From Vicugna pacos (Eukaryota; Chordata; Mammalia; Artiodactyla; Camelidae): DNA of 64,000 bases. The DNA lies in contig NC_133018.1 in NCBI RefSeq assembly GCF_048564905.1, forward strand, positions 3,658,001 through 3,722,000, read 5' to 3'. Below are positions 12,471 through 22,733 of the stretch, in pieces (the stretch's first letter is position 1; each line of letters begins with the position of its first letter). Under the pieces are notes generated by a model, which was not told the origin of the DNA, ran no database searches, and saw only the letters and a list, made by a program, of their open reading frames with translations. A program made the translations under genes and the position numbers.

Positions 12471-13145
12471 AAGAAAGAAAAAAGAAATATTGGAAGATGT
12501 TTCCCAAGAGCAAAGTCTCGCTTAGAGAGCAAATCCAGAGAAAGCAGAGGATGCTCTCCCCAGAGCAGGGAAGGAGGGAGGGAGCAGGTTTGGGCAGAGA
12601 TGGACCATGGTCTCCAAGGCTCTCCCATCCAGCCCACCCTGGCCGTCCCTCTCTGGCCAAGGCTCTGTGCTGGCAGCCCCATCCCTGGCTGCTCTCCATC
12701 TAAGCACAGAGGGAATAGTCTTCATTGGACCCTCTTTTGCATCCGTGTCCTCACTCCCCGCAGTCTGTCCCTCTGTCTTTCAGAGACTCCTTCAGATTTT
12801 CTTACAGTTCTTAGCAGCACAGACGCCAGGGGTGTGGAGGTGCTGGGACTCGCATGGCAGTGGGTTTGTTACCTGATGGCCCTGTGTCTCCTTAGAGGGC
12901 AGCCAGTCTCAGGTGACAGAAGTCTGTGCTGGACTGAGCCCCATGATCCTCTGTAGACCTGCTACCATCCCCTCCCTGACCATCCTTCCCAGGGAGACCC
13001 ACCACCCCTCCCCTTGTTCCCACTTGGCCTCATCCATGCCACAGACAGCCCCCAGACTCTCCCTGTATATCTTCCATCACTGGGGTCCCTGCTGAGGTTC
13101 AGGATCCAGCTCTGAAATCCCACCCGATCCTGGTCATGTCATGGC
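12260..13145 (+). repeat. Second copy of the three-copy locus-specific segment
   Basis: Paralogue of 8086-9150 and 45010-45910: old L1 3' end followed by the GC-rich segment ending in a 'gaggttcaggatccagctct' stretch near 13094. No gene recognised. From here to 14030 the sequence is the 3' flank of the IGLV4-like pseudogene and is shared with 45.9-46.8 kb. Confidence 0.75.
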
Positions 13146-14033
13146 CCAGGATCAGAGTTATTGGTCAACACAGATACTCCCCATGGACTCAGTGGTCTGG
13201 GTGCATGAAATGTGCTTGTATTTCAAACTCCAGGATTGTTGTGTAGGAACCTCACATCCACACATCTCACTTGCAAGTGCTTTTGATTGCGTCACCCACA
13301 GGCTGAGACTTGGTGTGGGGCGACCATATTCTCCACATCAGCGTCCTTTGTTTCCCTCCCCAGTGATGTCCCAGGGCACGTGGTCCTGACCAGTCCTCGG
13401 AATGTCCTGTGGGCAGACATGGAGCCATTCTTGGCATCTCAAGCTGAGAATCTGCCCCAGTTGGAGAAGCCCAGCCTGGTCCACGTCTGTCTTGCACAGA
13501 CCCCCACACTTGCCCTGACTCGCTGTAGGACACAGCTCTGTTCCCACCTCAGGTTCCAGGCTCCTGTCCTCCCTGCCCTGAGACCACATGCTTCCTGCTG
13601 AGCCTCCAGTCGTGACAGGACTCCCTCCCTTCTTCATGGGCACCGGAGTTGAGACACACAATGTTCAGACATTCATTGTCACTTCTGGACCCCAAGATCC
13701 ATGTTCCTTCCCTGAGAGATCCTACAGTTGGAGCATAGCGCCTGATGGCTCTTGTGATTGGGGTCATCACAGCCCAGCCCCCTGACTCAAGGTCATGTGT
13801 CCCTGGGCCTGTCTAGTCTCTACCAGCATCATTCCCACAGGCTTGGGGAGTAGGAAACAGAATGTTGTGTTGACAAAATCACCCAAAGTTTAATCTGTGC
13901 CTGCCTCTCCCAAGGTGTGTCTTGTGGAGCGGGTGAGGGTGATGAGTTTGCAAGGACGAGACTCAAATTTCAGGGCCCTGTGCATGTGGGACAGGGAGCA
14001 ACTCACCTTGGTCCCCATGGGGACCTGGAAGGA

Positions 14034-14071
14034 GGTTTCGGTCTCATTTCCCCGTTGTCTGTGTCACTGTG
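14034..14071 (-). other. RSS of IGLV4-like pseudogene, 22-bp spacer
   Basis: Heptamer CACAGTG (14071-14065) and nonamer ACCGAAACC (14042-14034) on the minus strand, separated by 22 bp. The signal looks competent although the gene is broken. Confidence 0.8.
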
Positions 14072-14557
14072 GATTACCTGAATTGGTCATCACTTTTATA
14101 GTTGACTCCACAGTATTAGTCAGCCTCGTCCTCGGACTGGATGCTGGAGACGGTCAGGTAGCGGTCAGCCCCGGAGCTGGAGCCTGAGAAGCGACCGGGG
14201 AGCCCATCCCCCTTGGTGACTGTTCCATTACTGGTCCCTTTCATTAGACACTAAGGAGTCTGCCCTGATCTCTGCCGAAACCACTGAATGTAGTGTGTGC
14301 TGTGCTCGCTGCTCAGGGTGCAGGGGAGCTTGACCGCTGTTCCCAGGGAGGCAGAGGCAGACGGGGGCTGGGTCAGCACAGGGGCAGCACAGAGGCCTGT
14401 GAACAGAGAAGCAGGGATGAGGCTGACTGTGCTGGGACTGGACAGGTGACCCGCAGGACCCGGCTTAGAAGGAGGTGTTGGGAGGCCCCCGAGGACCCTG
14501 GGCCACTCTGACTGTGGAGAAAAGGAAGGGCACGGGGTAGGAGGGAGCCCAGGCCAT
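14072..14557 (-). pseudogene. IGLV4: Immunoglobulin lambda V pseudogene, IGLV4-like subgroup
   Basis: Leader 14512-14557 (MAWAPSYPVPFLFS...) and V exon 14072-14396, paralogous to the open copy at 46818-47304. The leader donor has lost one G compared with the paralogue, which disturbs the splice or the frame. The V exon reads [16 protein letters not shown], keeps the first Cys in PCTLSSEHS, then hits TAG at 14253-14251 just after GQTP. A second stop (TAA, 14118-14116) replaces the first Tyr of the YYC motif. The octamer is also mutated. Framework 3 ([21 protein letters not shown]) is IGLV4-like; the CDR3 resembles IGLV9, so subgroup naming across species is uncertain. The pseudogene status is secure. 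Confidence 0.92.
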
Positions 14558-14672
14558 GATGGGCAGGGACTGTGTGAGCTCTGCCCTGAGGATGCCCAGC
14601 TGAACGACCTCTCCAAGTTCCTGTTTTATCCTCTTCTCTCCCAACCACAGTTCGAGAAGAGAGGAGCATTGA

Positions 14673-14680
14673 ATTCAAAT
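14673..14680 (-). promoter_or_regulatory. Decayed octamer of the IGLV4-like pseudogene
   Basis: ATTTGAAT on the minus strand at the position where the paralogue at 47420-47427 has the perfect ATTTGCAT. One substitution in the core probably weakens OCT binding. Confidence 0.7.
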
Positions 14681-15044
14681 GTATTCCCTACTCCCTCTCC
14701 TGTGGCTCTGCTCTTGTCTCAGCCCTGAGCCCAGGGACCTCTCTTTGGTAATTCCATGGGGTTGGAAGTGCCAAGTCAGGGTTTCAGAGGGAGGTTATTC
14801 TCCCCAAGAGAATGGTCTTCAAGGAAACATCAGTCATGCCCCTTGCACTGCACCTTGCCCAAGGGACTTGGACCTCTTACGGTCCCCAAAGCAGGACCTA
14901 CAGTGCCTCGAATGCTTCCAGGATGGATCCCATCCTATGCGTGTATCTAGTTCAGCAGAATGACTGCTCTGGAGCTGCCAATAGATGCCAGACCCTTGGT
15001 GAGTTTTCCTGCACGACCTCACCTGGCATCATAATAACTCAACA

Positions 15045-15058
15045 GCGCCCTCTGCTTA
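15045..15058 (-). promoter_or_regulatory. CTCF-like motif
   Basis: Minus strand TAAGCAGAGGGCGC matches 12 of 14 positions of the CTCF core CCASYAGRKGGCRS. It lies about 490 bp upstream of the IGLV4-like pseudogene. A better copy sits at the paralogous place 47793-47806. Motif match only; no binding evidence. Confidence 0.45.
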
Positions 15059-16139
15059 AGGCATACCCCTCTCCAGTCTAATCAGGAGGAACCTTCATTG
15101 GGAGGTTCAACCATGTTCCCAGGTTCCACCCGATAGTGATGTGTGGGTCAAGATTTCACACAGGGGCTGACTTCAGAGCCGGACCTTTCATTACCCTCCT
15201 TGCCCCACCCCCCCAAACTTCCTACCTCCCCCATCACAGGCCCCTGAGCCTGTCCTGTCCCAACACTCTCTTCTGTATCCTACATCAATAAAATATTCCT
15301 TATGGTCCACTTTGGCTTCTAGATCTCTGCACACACTGTAACTTGTCGTGGGGTTTTTGGAAGCCAACTTGCCCCTAAGAGGGATGCTTGTAGCAATATT
15401 TGTTTAAAAATGTACACACTATTGTTACTCATTGTGCACTATAATAAAGCTGTGCTTGATGGCTTAGCTTGATCTGTCAGATTGCATTTGTTATCTTATC
15501 TTACAGAAGGAAGCCTTCTGGACACATAAATCCATTCATTTCTGGGTGGCCTCAGTGACACTGTCTTGGGTGGAAAGTGGAGCAGCAGTTTCTCCCCAAT
15601 GAGGCCTTTGTGTTTGGGACCCTCTGTCGCCTCCTGGTGGTGGGGAGTATACGCTGCGGGCAGAGTTACCCCAAGGAAACCTCATCCAGCTCACCTGGTC
15701 TGTCCAATATGGTGGCCACAATCATGGTGGCTGCTGATCATGCAGTGTGGGTGGACCCAGTAGAGAGGCTGTAGATCTGGAATACCCAGCAGGTGCCAAA
15801 GATTTAGGACAGTGTAGTGTAGAATGTTTCAATATTTGTACATTTAATTCATATTGAAATAATATTTTCGACAAATAGAGTTAAGGCAAATCTACCATGG
15901 AAACTAATTGCATCTATATCTCTTAATTTTTCTTAAAGAGTCTATTGCAAAAAAGTTTAAATGACAGATGGGCTTCAAATTTTGTTTCTATTGAACAGGG
16001 CAGCACCGCAAAGTCACAATATCAGTCACTTGTGTTTCAAATAGGATAGAGGGCTTTCCTGCACATTAGAAATGGTCATGTCTTAGCTGAAAGCACAGTG
16101 GGAGGCCACAGGAAGGTGCTGAAGACCAGGGGTTCTGGG

Positions 16140-16345
16140 CTGGAGAGAACTTCGTGTGCTGCCGGGTTGCCACAGTCTTATTCTGACTTGGACCAAGCTG
16201 CTCAGCCCTTCACGCCTCAGTTTCCCAATCCGTGACCTGGGTTGTCAGGGGAGTGTTTTCTCACAGATTATTTGTGATTCAACAAGATAATAAATAGAAA
16301 GAACTTTGTTGGTGCTTAACAAGTATTAAGCACTCACGACTGTTC
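16140..16345 (+). mobile_element. MIR SINE
   Basis: Nearly full MIR order: a decayed 5' part, 'cacgcctcagtttcccaat', 'gtgacctgggttgtcagggg', then a 'gtgcttaacaagtatta' 3' end. Its paralogue is at 48900-49110, so it predates the A/A' duplication. Confidence 0.75.
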
Positions 16346-17676
16346 ACTCCTCTTATAACTGTTAATATCCTTATTCCTTATCCGGATACTTACTACACAG
16401 CACAGGCGTTGGAACAGGAGTAGGAACGTGACAAAGGAACAAAGTTTTGCGGTTGTGACATTTGACACTGAGGAAAATTTCTGGCCACCCCAAAGTGCAC
16501 ACAGGTATGTGGGACCCCTCACACTCACCAGCTGAAGTCCTAACCAGCAGTGCCTGAGAGTGGGACCTTATTCAAAACTGGAGCCAGTTCAGATGTAATT
16601 AGTTAAGCTGGGTTCATGCTGGAGTGAGCTGAGCCCCCACCCCAATTCCGTGTGCCCAGTCGCCTCAGGAGCTCAGGTCTCTGTCCCCGTGGAAACTCTC
16701 AGTCCCTCCTGCTGGCCTCCTAAGTCTTTCTCAGTCCAGCTGATTCTTTGAATTTGCCTTTCCTGACCGCAGCAACCGAGTTTCAGTCAGAGATTCCAGA
16801 GCTTTGAATGATGTGGGAAGCAGGTTAACAATAGACTTTCTCTCAGGCTGCATGAGTGGTGTGTTAGAGACGGGGTGATGTCCCTGGTCATTTTTGGGGT
16901 CATACTTTCTCTGTGTTTGGATTTGAAGAGTTTAGGTTCGGTTGCTATGTCATCAAGTTCACTCATCTTTTCTTTTGCAACGTCTAAGTGCTGTCAGTCT
17001 GACCCTGTGTATTTTGATCTTAGTTGCTGTGGGTTTCATTTGTAGAAGTTCAATTTGCATTATTTTTCAATATTTCATGTCTCCACTTACCAGGTTCAAT
17101 CTTTCCTCAACCTCAAGAAAAAATTGGAATAAAATTATGAACGTTGTTTTGTCTGCTTGTCTGTCTGGGCAATTCCAGGTCAAGCTTCGATTAATTAGTT
17201 ATTCAAGTTATTATGGCTCTTGTTCTCCTGATTCTTTATAGGATATTTTTGGTAGGATTCAGGTCTTGTGAATTTTCCTTGCTGGGTACAGGTTATTTTT
17301 TATTTCTCCGTGTATGTTTGATTTTTCTTTTTTTTTCAGTTGTTTCAGTAAAGTGACTTGGAGACACTCAAATCTTTCTTCACCTGCTTTTACATTTTCT
17401 TAAGTGGAACCAGGATGGCCTTTCATATGGGGCTGATTACCTCCACTAGTGGTGTGAGTTTGTCACCCTGAGGTTTTAATTTGGAGCTTCACCCTCTGAC
17501 TGGGAGCAAGTCCACTTCTGATGTGTTTGTGATTCTGCGGAACTTCCTCCAGCATCTTTGGTGGCTCCTTCCTCAACCTCAGGATGATTCCTCCCTCCTG
17601 AGAGTTCATCAGAAGGTTAGGACTATTTGGACGCTGCAGAGTCCTCTCTGTGCAGATGTCCTCCCTGATACTCTTT

Positions 17677-18451
17677 CCTCTAGATGATCCATTTCTTTTT
17701 GGGATCCTTGGAAATTCACTCGGAAAAATGCATGCACGAAGTTGAATGGGATCTCTCTGGAAGAAAGCAAGGGAGGCCACTGGTCACAGCTGCATTGCGG
17801 TGATAGCTGAGGACTTGTGTGGGAGTGGCTGCATGTCATCCTGAACTGAGGCAAGGACTTGGAACCTTGGTGCCAGGCATCACTGCACCTGAGTCACACG
17901 CAGGGAAGGGGCAGGACCTTGGGGGAGCCCATCTCTACAGCAACGGCCCAACCTGGGGAGGGCATAGCTGTGAGCTGGCAGAGTCTCCAACACCAGTGGG
18001 TGGTGTGTCAACCCAAAGGAGAGACTCCACACTGACTGCTGCACTAGTTTGATCTGCTCAGGGGCCTAGGTTGCCAAGGGAACCTAAAGCTTCAGGAGCT
18101 CAGATGAGCTGGGTGGCTCTGGGGATCTGTCCAGGAGAAGTCGGCGGGTGAGGTGCCAGTCACTGACACAAGGAAATCGAGGGTCCATTCCCAGTGGGTC
18201 TGTGTCTCCCTCTATCTGTCCTCTCATTCAGGCCCACTTTGCCCTACTCGTTCCACAGCCCAGACACCAGAACATCCTGGTCCAGCCACTCTAAGACAAG
18301 GTCTGATTCACCATGTGTAGAGCTGCCTGGAGGGAGGGCTGGGGGAGGGATTACGTCCTGGGAGCTCAGATCTATAGGGACCCAGCCAGACCCGTCACTG
18401 CTTTGCCCACAGACCTCCTGGGGCTGGAGGAGAGGGTGACAGAGATGGAGG
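17677..18451. other. Gene-free spacer between block A and the split pseudogene
   Basis: After the end of block A homology the sequence is unique up to about 18190. It then becomes a V-gene 3' flank similar in arrangement to those at 9.26-9.5 and 27.1-27.3 kb ('cctggtccagcc', 'gattcaccatgtgtagagct'). No gene recognised. Confidence 0.55.
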
Positions 18452-18490
18452 GGTTTGTGTCCGACTTCCCCATCTGCCTGGGTCACTGTG
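18452..18490 (-). other. V-lambda RSS of the split pseudogene, 23-bp spacer
   Basis: Heptamer CACAGTG (18490-18484), 23-bp spacer and nonamer ACACAAACC (18460-18452). It is intact, so the pseudogene could still be a substrate for non-productive joining. Confidence 0.92.
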
Positions 18491-19256
18491 TGCATTAGCA
18501 TTGCTGTCATATGACTGACAGTAATAGTCAGCTTCATCTTCGACCTGGGCCCTGCTGATGTTCAGGGTGACCGTGTTGCCTGAGTGAGACCCAGAGAACC
18601 ACTCGGGGATCCCTGAGTGCCCACTGTTATCATCATAGATGACCAGCACAGGGGCCTGGCCTGGCTTCTTTTTATTTTTTTTAAATTTAAAAAAAATTTT
18701 ATTTTATTTTATTTAATTTCTTAAAGAAGTCTTTTTTTTTAAATTATTTATTCATTTATACACATTTTACAATGTTGAGTCAAATTCCAGTGTTCAGCAC
18801 AATTTTTTAGTCATTCATGGACATATACACACTCATTATCACATGTTTTTCTCTGTGAGTTATCATAACTTTTTGTGTATATTTCCCTGTGTTATACAGT
18901 ATAATCTTGTTTATCTATTCTACAATTTTGAAATCCCTGTCTTCTGCTGGTACCAGTAAGCATAAATGCTTCCTCAGCTGCCTCCTTGGCAGGTGATCCT
19001 GGCCGTCTGTCCCAAGGACTCGGACACCGCGGAGGGCTGAGTCAGTGCAGAAGAGGCCACGTAACCTGCAGTAGAGGAGAGGAGAGTGAGGGTGGGGGCC
19101 AGGGTGTCATTCCCTAGGACCACGCACCCCACAGCATCCCCTGTGCTGAGCTGACATTCAGGGCCCGGCTGAAGTCTGGGTACCCAGGGGTCTGAGTCCT
19201 GGGGCAGCACCTGTACAGAGAGAGAGGAGGGACAGCAGGGGAGGGGTCCAGGCCAT
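18491..19256 (-). pseudogene. IGLV3: Immunoglobulin lambda V pseudogene, IGLV3 subgroup, split by an L1 fragment
   Basis: Leader 19211-19256 (MAWTPPLLSLLSLCTG), intron 19066-19210 and V exon 18491-19065. The V exon starts [16 protein letters not shown] and keeps the first Cys in ITCQGGS. A TGA (18976-18974) falls in CDR1, before the WYQQK of framework 2. Directly after that Lys codon a 276-bp insertion interrupts the exon. Beyond it the frame resumes with the PGQAP codons, then [18 protein letters not shown] to [14 protein letters not shown]. Removing 276 bp leaves 299 bp, exactly the length of the intact IGLV3 exons at 30.5 and 42.3 kb. Promoter, splice sites and RSS look intact, so loss of function comes from the insertion and the stop. 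The intron and V exon look like IGLV3-19 type, whereas the 5' flank matches the gene at 30.5 kb. Confidence 0.95.
18670..18945 (-). mobile_element. 5'-truncated LINE-1 3'-end fragment inserted in a V exon
   Basis: An AT-rich insert starting with a T-rich tract (the A-tail read on the plus strand), followed by L1 3'-UTR sequence. That sequence matches the 3' end of the L1 at 58.7-58.9 kb, for example 'ttacaatgttg', 'atatttccctgtg' and 'ataatcttgtttatctatt'. The 5-bp string CTTCT is found at both joints (18665-18669 and 18941-18945), consistent with a short target-site duplication. It lies in the same orientation as the V gene. Confidence 0.88.
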
Positions 19257-19359
19257 GGTGTAGGTGCCCTGAGCTCTGCTCTGAGACCACGCAGCAGGGC
19301 AGGGCTCATCAAGGTCCCTCTTATTCCCTCAGAGATTTGGCGCAGGAGGGTTTGGGTTT

Positions 19360-19367
19360 ATGCAAAT
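19360..19367 (-). promoter_or_regulatory. Octamer of the split IGLV3 pseudogene
   Basis: Perfect ATTTGCAT on the minus strand, 103 bp upstream of the leader ATG, with a TATA-like GAATAAGAG downstream. The surrounding 250 bp closely match the promoter of the gene at 30.5 kb. Confidence 0.88.
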
Positions 19368-19820
19368 TTACCCCCTCCCTGGGGCTCCTCACTGAGAGGG
19401 GAGTCACCAGTCCTTCAGCCAGGTCAACTCACTCAGCCTCCTCCCTGGCTTCTTATGTCCGAAAATCAGACCTGGCCTCCTTGGGCCTTGATCTCAGTCC
19501 CTTCCTGTCTCTGACCACATGACCATTGTCCCAACCATCCCGGCCTGTGGATTATGCTGGGTTGGCTCAGTGGAGTTGTTAGCCTGGCTGGATCCTAGAG
19601 AGACAAGAGGGATGCACTGTGCCCTGTCCCCTCAGTGTCCTGGGGGGACATGTGCATGTGAACCTCCAACGTTGTCCCTGTGCTGTCAGGGGATGGGGTG
19701 GTCAGTCCCGACTTCCTGCCAGGCCTGACCCTCAGACCCCGGTGGACCCCCAGGGCTGATTCCCTCTGAGGCTCCACCTGGGCGGCCCCAGCATCAGTTC
19801 TGATGCTCCTGTTGCCTCTG

Positions 19821-19834
19821 CTGCCCCCTGCTGG
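19821..19834 (-). promoter_or_regulatory. CTCF-like motif
   Basis: Minus strand CCAGCAGGGGGCAG matches every position of the CTCF core CCASYAGRKGGCRS. It is kept unchanged at the paralogous place 31552-31565. It lies about 560 bp upstream of the leader of the split pseudogene. No binding evidence. Confidence 0.6.
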
Positions 19835-20229
19835 AGGAGGAGAGCCAGAACAGGAGCTCCCTTCCTGCAGGTCTCCCAGAAGACCTCTCACCTAAGAGGG
19901 TGTGAAGCAGGGATTCCAGCCATGCCTCTGGGCCAGCTGTGACCCCGTCCCTGACCTGCCCAGCAGAGATGTCACCTACGGGGTGCAGGTGCGGTTCCCA
20001 TAACGTTATCTTGGGGTGGAAATGCCCTTCCCGACCCTTTGGTTTTGTTATTAGAGTGGAGGGTGCGAGATGAACTGCAGCTTGTCTGCAAAGTGCCAGT
20101 GTCCATAGCAACATGTATGGTACCCTGGCGACCCTGGTCTCCTTGTGTTTAGGAACCAAGATGGATACTTTCCCCACCCCAGAAAGGCAGTTGTGTGATG
20201 CTGTTTCTGGTACTTGAGTTCATCTGTGC

Positions 20230-20282
20230 ACAGATGTCATCCTCATCACCATCCTCATCACCATCACCATCCTCATCCCTCT
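20230..20282. repeat. (TCATCACCA)-type simple repeat
   Basis: Imperfect repeats of CATCAC/CATCCT units. The paralogue at 31970-32090 is about twice as long. Confidence 0.9.
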
Positions 20283-21949
20283 TCCTTTTGTTTTCATGTC
20301 ATCTCCCCCCTCTCACAGCTCGTGGGGAGTGAATTTCTAGCTCAGCATCATCTGCCTTTTTGAGGAGACAGGGAATCTCCGGCTTATTCCACTGGGAATC
20401 CACCTGGAAATCATACCGAAGGCTGAAGCCCTTTCTAGGATTCCTGCAGAAGGAGGACAGGGAACTCCAGGACCTCATGACTCGCTGAGATCTTTGCCAC
20501 TTATCTCTGTAGTTAATAATATATTTGGGGGCCTTTTTATAATTTAGTTTGGAACAAAGCCTTAACAGCTGGTAAAGCAGAGGCCCAGAGAGCAGAAGTC
20601 CCCAGATAAACAGAAAGAAGTGAGGTGAACCCAGGATGCAGGCCAGGGGTCAGACCCTGGTCCTCTGTGTCTCAATCAGGGCAAAGGAGCCATGAGGGCC
20701 AGGCTGCGTGAGAACACTGGGCCCCCAGCGCTCACTGCTGTCCCCACCACATCCTGGCTGCGGGAGGTCAGTGGGGCTGTGTCCCAGGGTAGGGCTGAAG
20801 ATCTCTGTGGGTGGGAGGCTGGTTCGGCCACACAGGGGCCTGGCCTGGATCCTGCTGGCTCTGCTGGGTGGGATTGGTTGGTCCTCACTGTCCTAAGTGG
20901 GTGGGAGTGACAGGTGTCTCACGGCCAATGTTACGGGGACAGATGAAACTTCAGGTGTCTATAAAGCCTGCGGGTTTACCAAATGCACATTAAGACCGGC
21001 TTTTTAAAAATTCACCTTTCTGTCATCTTTATTAGTGTTCTGATTTCTTAGCATGACTGTAATTACTGTCTAGGGTTTTTCATGCAATTGTGAAGGGCCC
21101 CTGAGTGCACTTCTTACAATACAGAGACATTGTCCAACCGTGCACAGCGAGCACACTCCTCTCTGTGGACCTTTTGCAGAAGATCTACTGCCTGGAGTTA
21201 CAAGGACTGTGAGCTGATGAAGCTGGAGCGGAGAGAAGTGCTGACCACGTGTGAGGGGGGAGCCTGAGGATCGTCTCCACTAACACTGTTAGTTAGCTGT
21301 GAAAAGACGTCCTGGGTTTCCGAGGAGATGTGGCAGCTGTGAACTGGACACGTGGATGTTAGATCTGAAATACAAGAATATGGAGAGAGAGAGACAGAGA
21401 CTGTACTGAGCACCAGTAACCCCCCAAGTTGTATCCAGGCGGAGGGTGAATGGTGATCACTGCACTTTTCCATCTTCTGTTTTGTTGGTCAAAGGACTTC
21501 AGAGTTGTTTCCTATACTGTATTTCAGACTGAGCCATTTAAATAACTATAATAAAATATCCATGCATGCAATGTGCCACTAACCACCATGATGGTTCACT
21601 TCGTGTGTCCACTGCTGGGCAAGTAGGTCCCACTGGTACTCATTTCGGTTGGTGTCGGGGTTGTTACATGAGAGCATTAGCCTTTGGACCCAGAGGCTCA
21701 GAGAAGGAGGCAGCACTTCCCATGTGGGTGGGCTGCATCCCATCCCTGGGGGCCTGGCAAGAGCAAAGGGCAGAGGAGGCAGGACTCCCTCCTCCCTGGG
21801 GTGGGGCGCTGGGACGTCACCCTCCTGCCCTTGATGAGAAGCACATCAGCCTCCCTGGATCTGAGGCCTTAGGGCAGAATCACACACGGGCTCTCGGGGG
21901 TTCACCTGTGGACGGTGCCTCTTGGGACTTCTCAGCCTCCCTAACCTTG

Positions 21950-22140
21950 ATGGCCAGTTCCTCCTAATCCATCTCTGTACCCTACTGGCTGTGTGTCTCT
22001 GGAGAAGCCTGCATAATGGGATCATTTTTGGCTTTACACTCAGTGCCGCTAAAGCAATTCACAGTGTTGTGCAGCCGTCACCATCTGTACATGGAGCTTT
22101 CTCTCCCTAAACAGAAGTTCTGCACCAATCAGATGGTAGT
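21950..22140 (-). mobile_element. Possible L1 3'-UTR relic
   Basis: The plus-strand run with 'gcctgcataatgggatca', 'ttcacagtgttgtgcagcc', 'gtcaccatct' and 'aacagaagttctgcacc' follows the order of old L1 3'-UTR sequence, possibly on the minus strand. It is paralogous to 33760-33940. Family and strand are tentative. Confidence 0.35.
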
Positions 22141-22694
22141 TTTGGGGGCTCTGGACCAGGGTCCGACTAGAAGATGATGTGTCCAGGGGAAGGTACGCAG
22201 GAGGAGTCCAGGTGGGGACCGCACTTTTCCCTCAGTTTCTGTCACTTCTCACGGAAGGAGGGCCCTGGGGTCGGGGGCCGGGGCTCCGCCCTCTCCGCAC
22301 ATAAGGCAGCCCCCAGGAGGTGGGGACTCTTGATCCAAGAAAGCACAGGACCTCGCCCCAGGCCTCATTCAGTGGGTTTTCCCTTTAGGAGAGGGATTCC
22401 CCCAGAACCCTGGCATCTCTCACAGCCCCCCTGTCCTGCAGACACGTGATGGCATCTGGGGCTACTGTCATATATCGTGACTCCTAACCCTTTCCTTTTC
22501 TGTCCAAACCTGATCTCAGCCTTTGAAGCCCAGAGCAGCTACCTTCACCCTTTTCATCAGGACAAGCCGAGGCCCTGAACAACAGAGTCTCCAGACCTGG
22601 GTGAGCAGGGCCTGGATCCGAGATGATGCCTGGACCTAAGCCCTACATCCCACTACTCAGAGGGGACGAGGGTGAGTGCCAGGCCAGGCAGGGG

Positions 22695-22733
22695 TGTTTG
22701 AGCCCCATTTCCCCATGTGCTTGTGTCACTGTG
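22695..22733 (-). other. Degenerate RSS of IGLV3 pseudogene
   Basis: The heptamer CACAGTG (22733-22727) is perfect. At 23-bp spacing the nonamer is GCTCAAACA, which keeps little of the ACAAAAACC consensus. Its paralogue at 34487-34525 has a good nonamer. Confidence 0.75.

Larger units (their letters stand above)
9507..17676. repeat. Duplicated block A (IGLV3 + IGLV4-like); partner 42243-50455
   Basis: The IGLV3 gene, its 5' flank, the old L1 remnant, the three-copy segment, the IGLV4-like gene and a MIR recur in the same order about 32.74-32.78 kb to the right. The similarity stops abruptly near 17676, where the partner continues with unrelated sequence after 50455. Left borders fall close to the IGLV3 RSS. 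Confidence 0.9.
14560..17676. other. Gene-free 5' flank of the IGLV4-like pseudogene (end of block A)
   Basis: No gene recognised. Near-identical sequence lies at 47.4-50.45 kb. It contains a CTCF-like site (15045-15058), a MIR (16140-16345) and an AATAAA near 15286. The AATAAA is followed by a conserved stretch but has no upstream coding sequence that I can see. Confidence 0.6.
19368..22694. other. Gene-free spacer in block B
   Basis: No gene recognised. Shared with 31.1-34.5 kb. Contains a CTCF-like site, a TCA-type simple repeat, an X-box-like motif (20101-20112) and an L1-like 3'-UTR relic near 21950-22140. Confidence 0.6.

Noticed and set aside
15240-15300. AATAAA with downstream T/G-rich sequence as a gene 3' end
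   Set aside because: No upstream coding sequence; the same stretch is copied at 48.05 kb as part of block A'.
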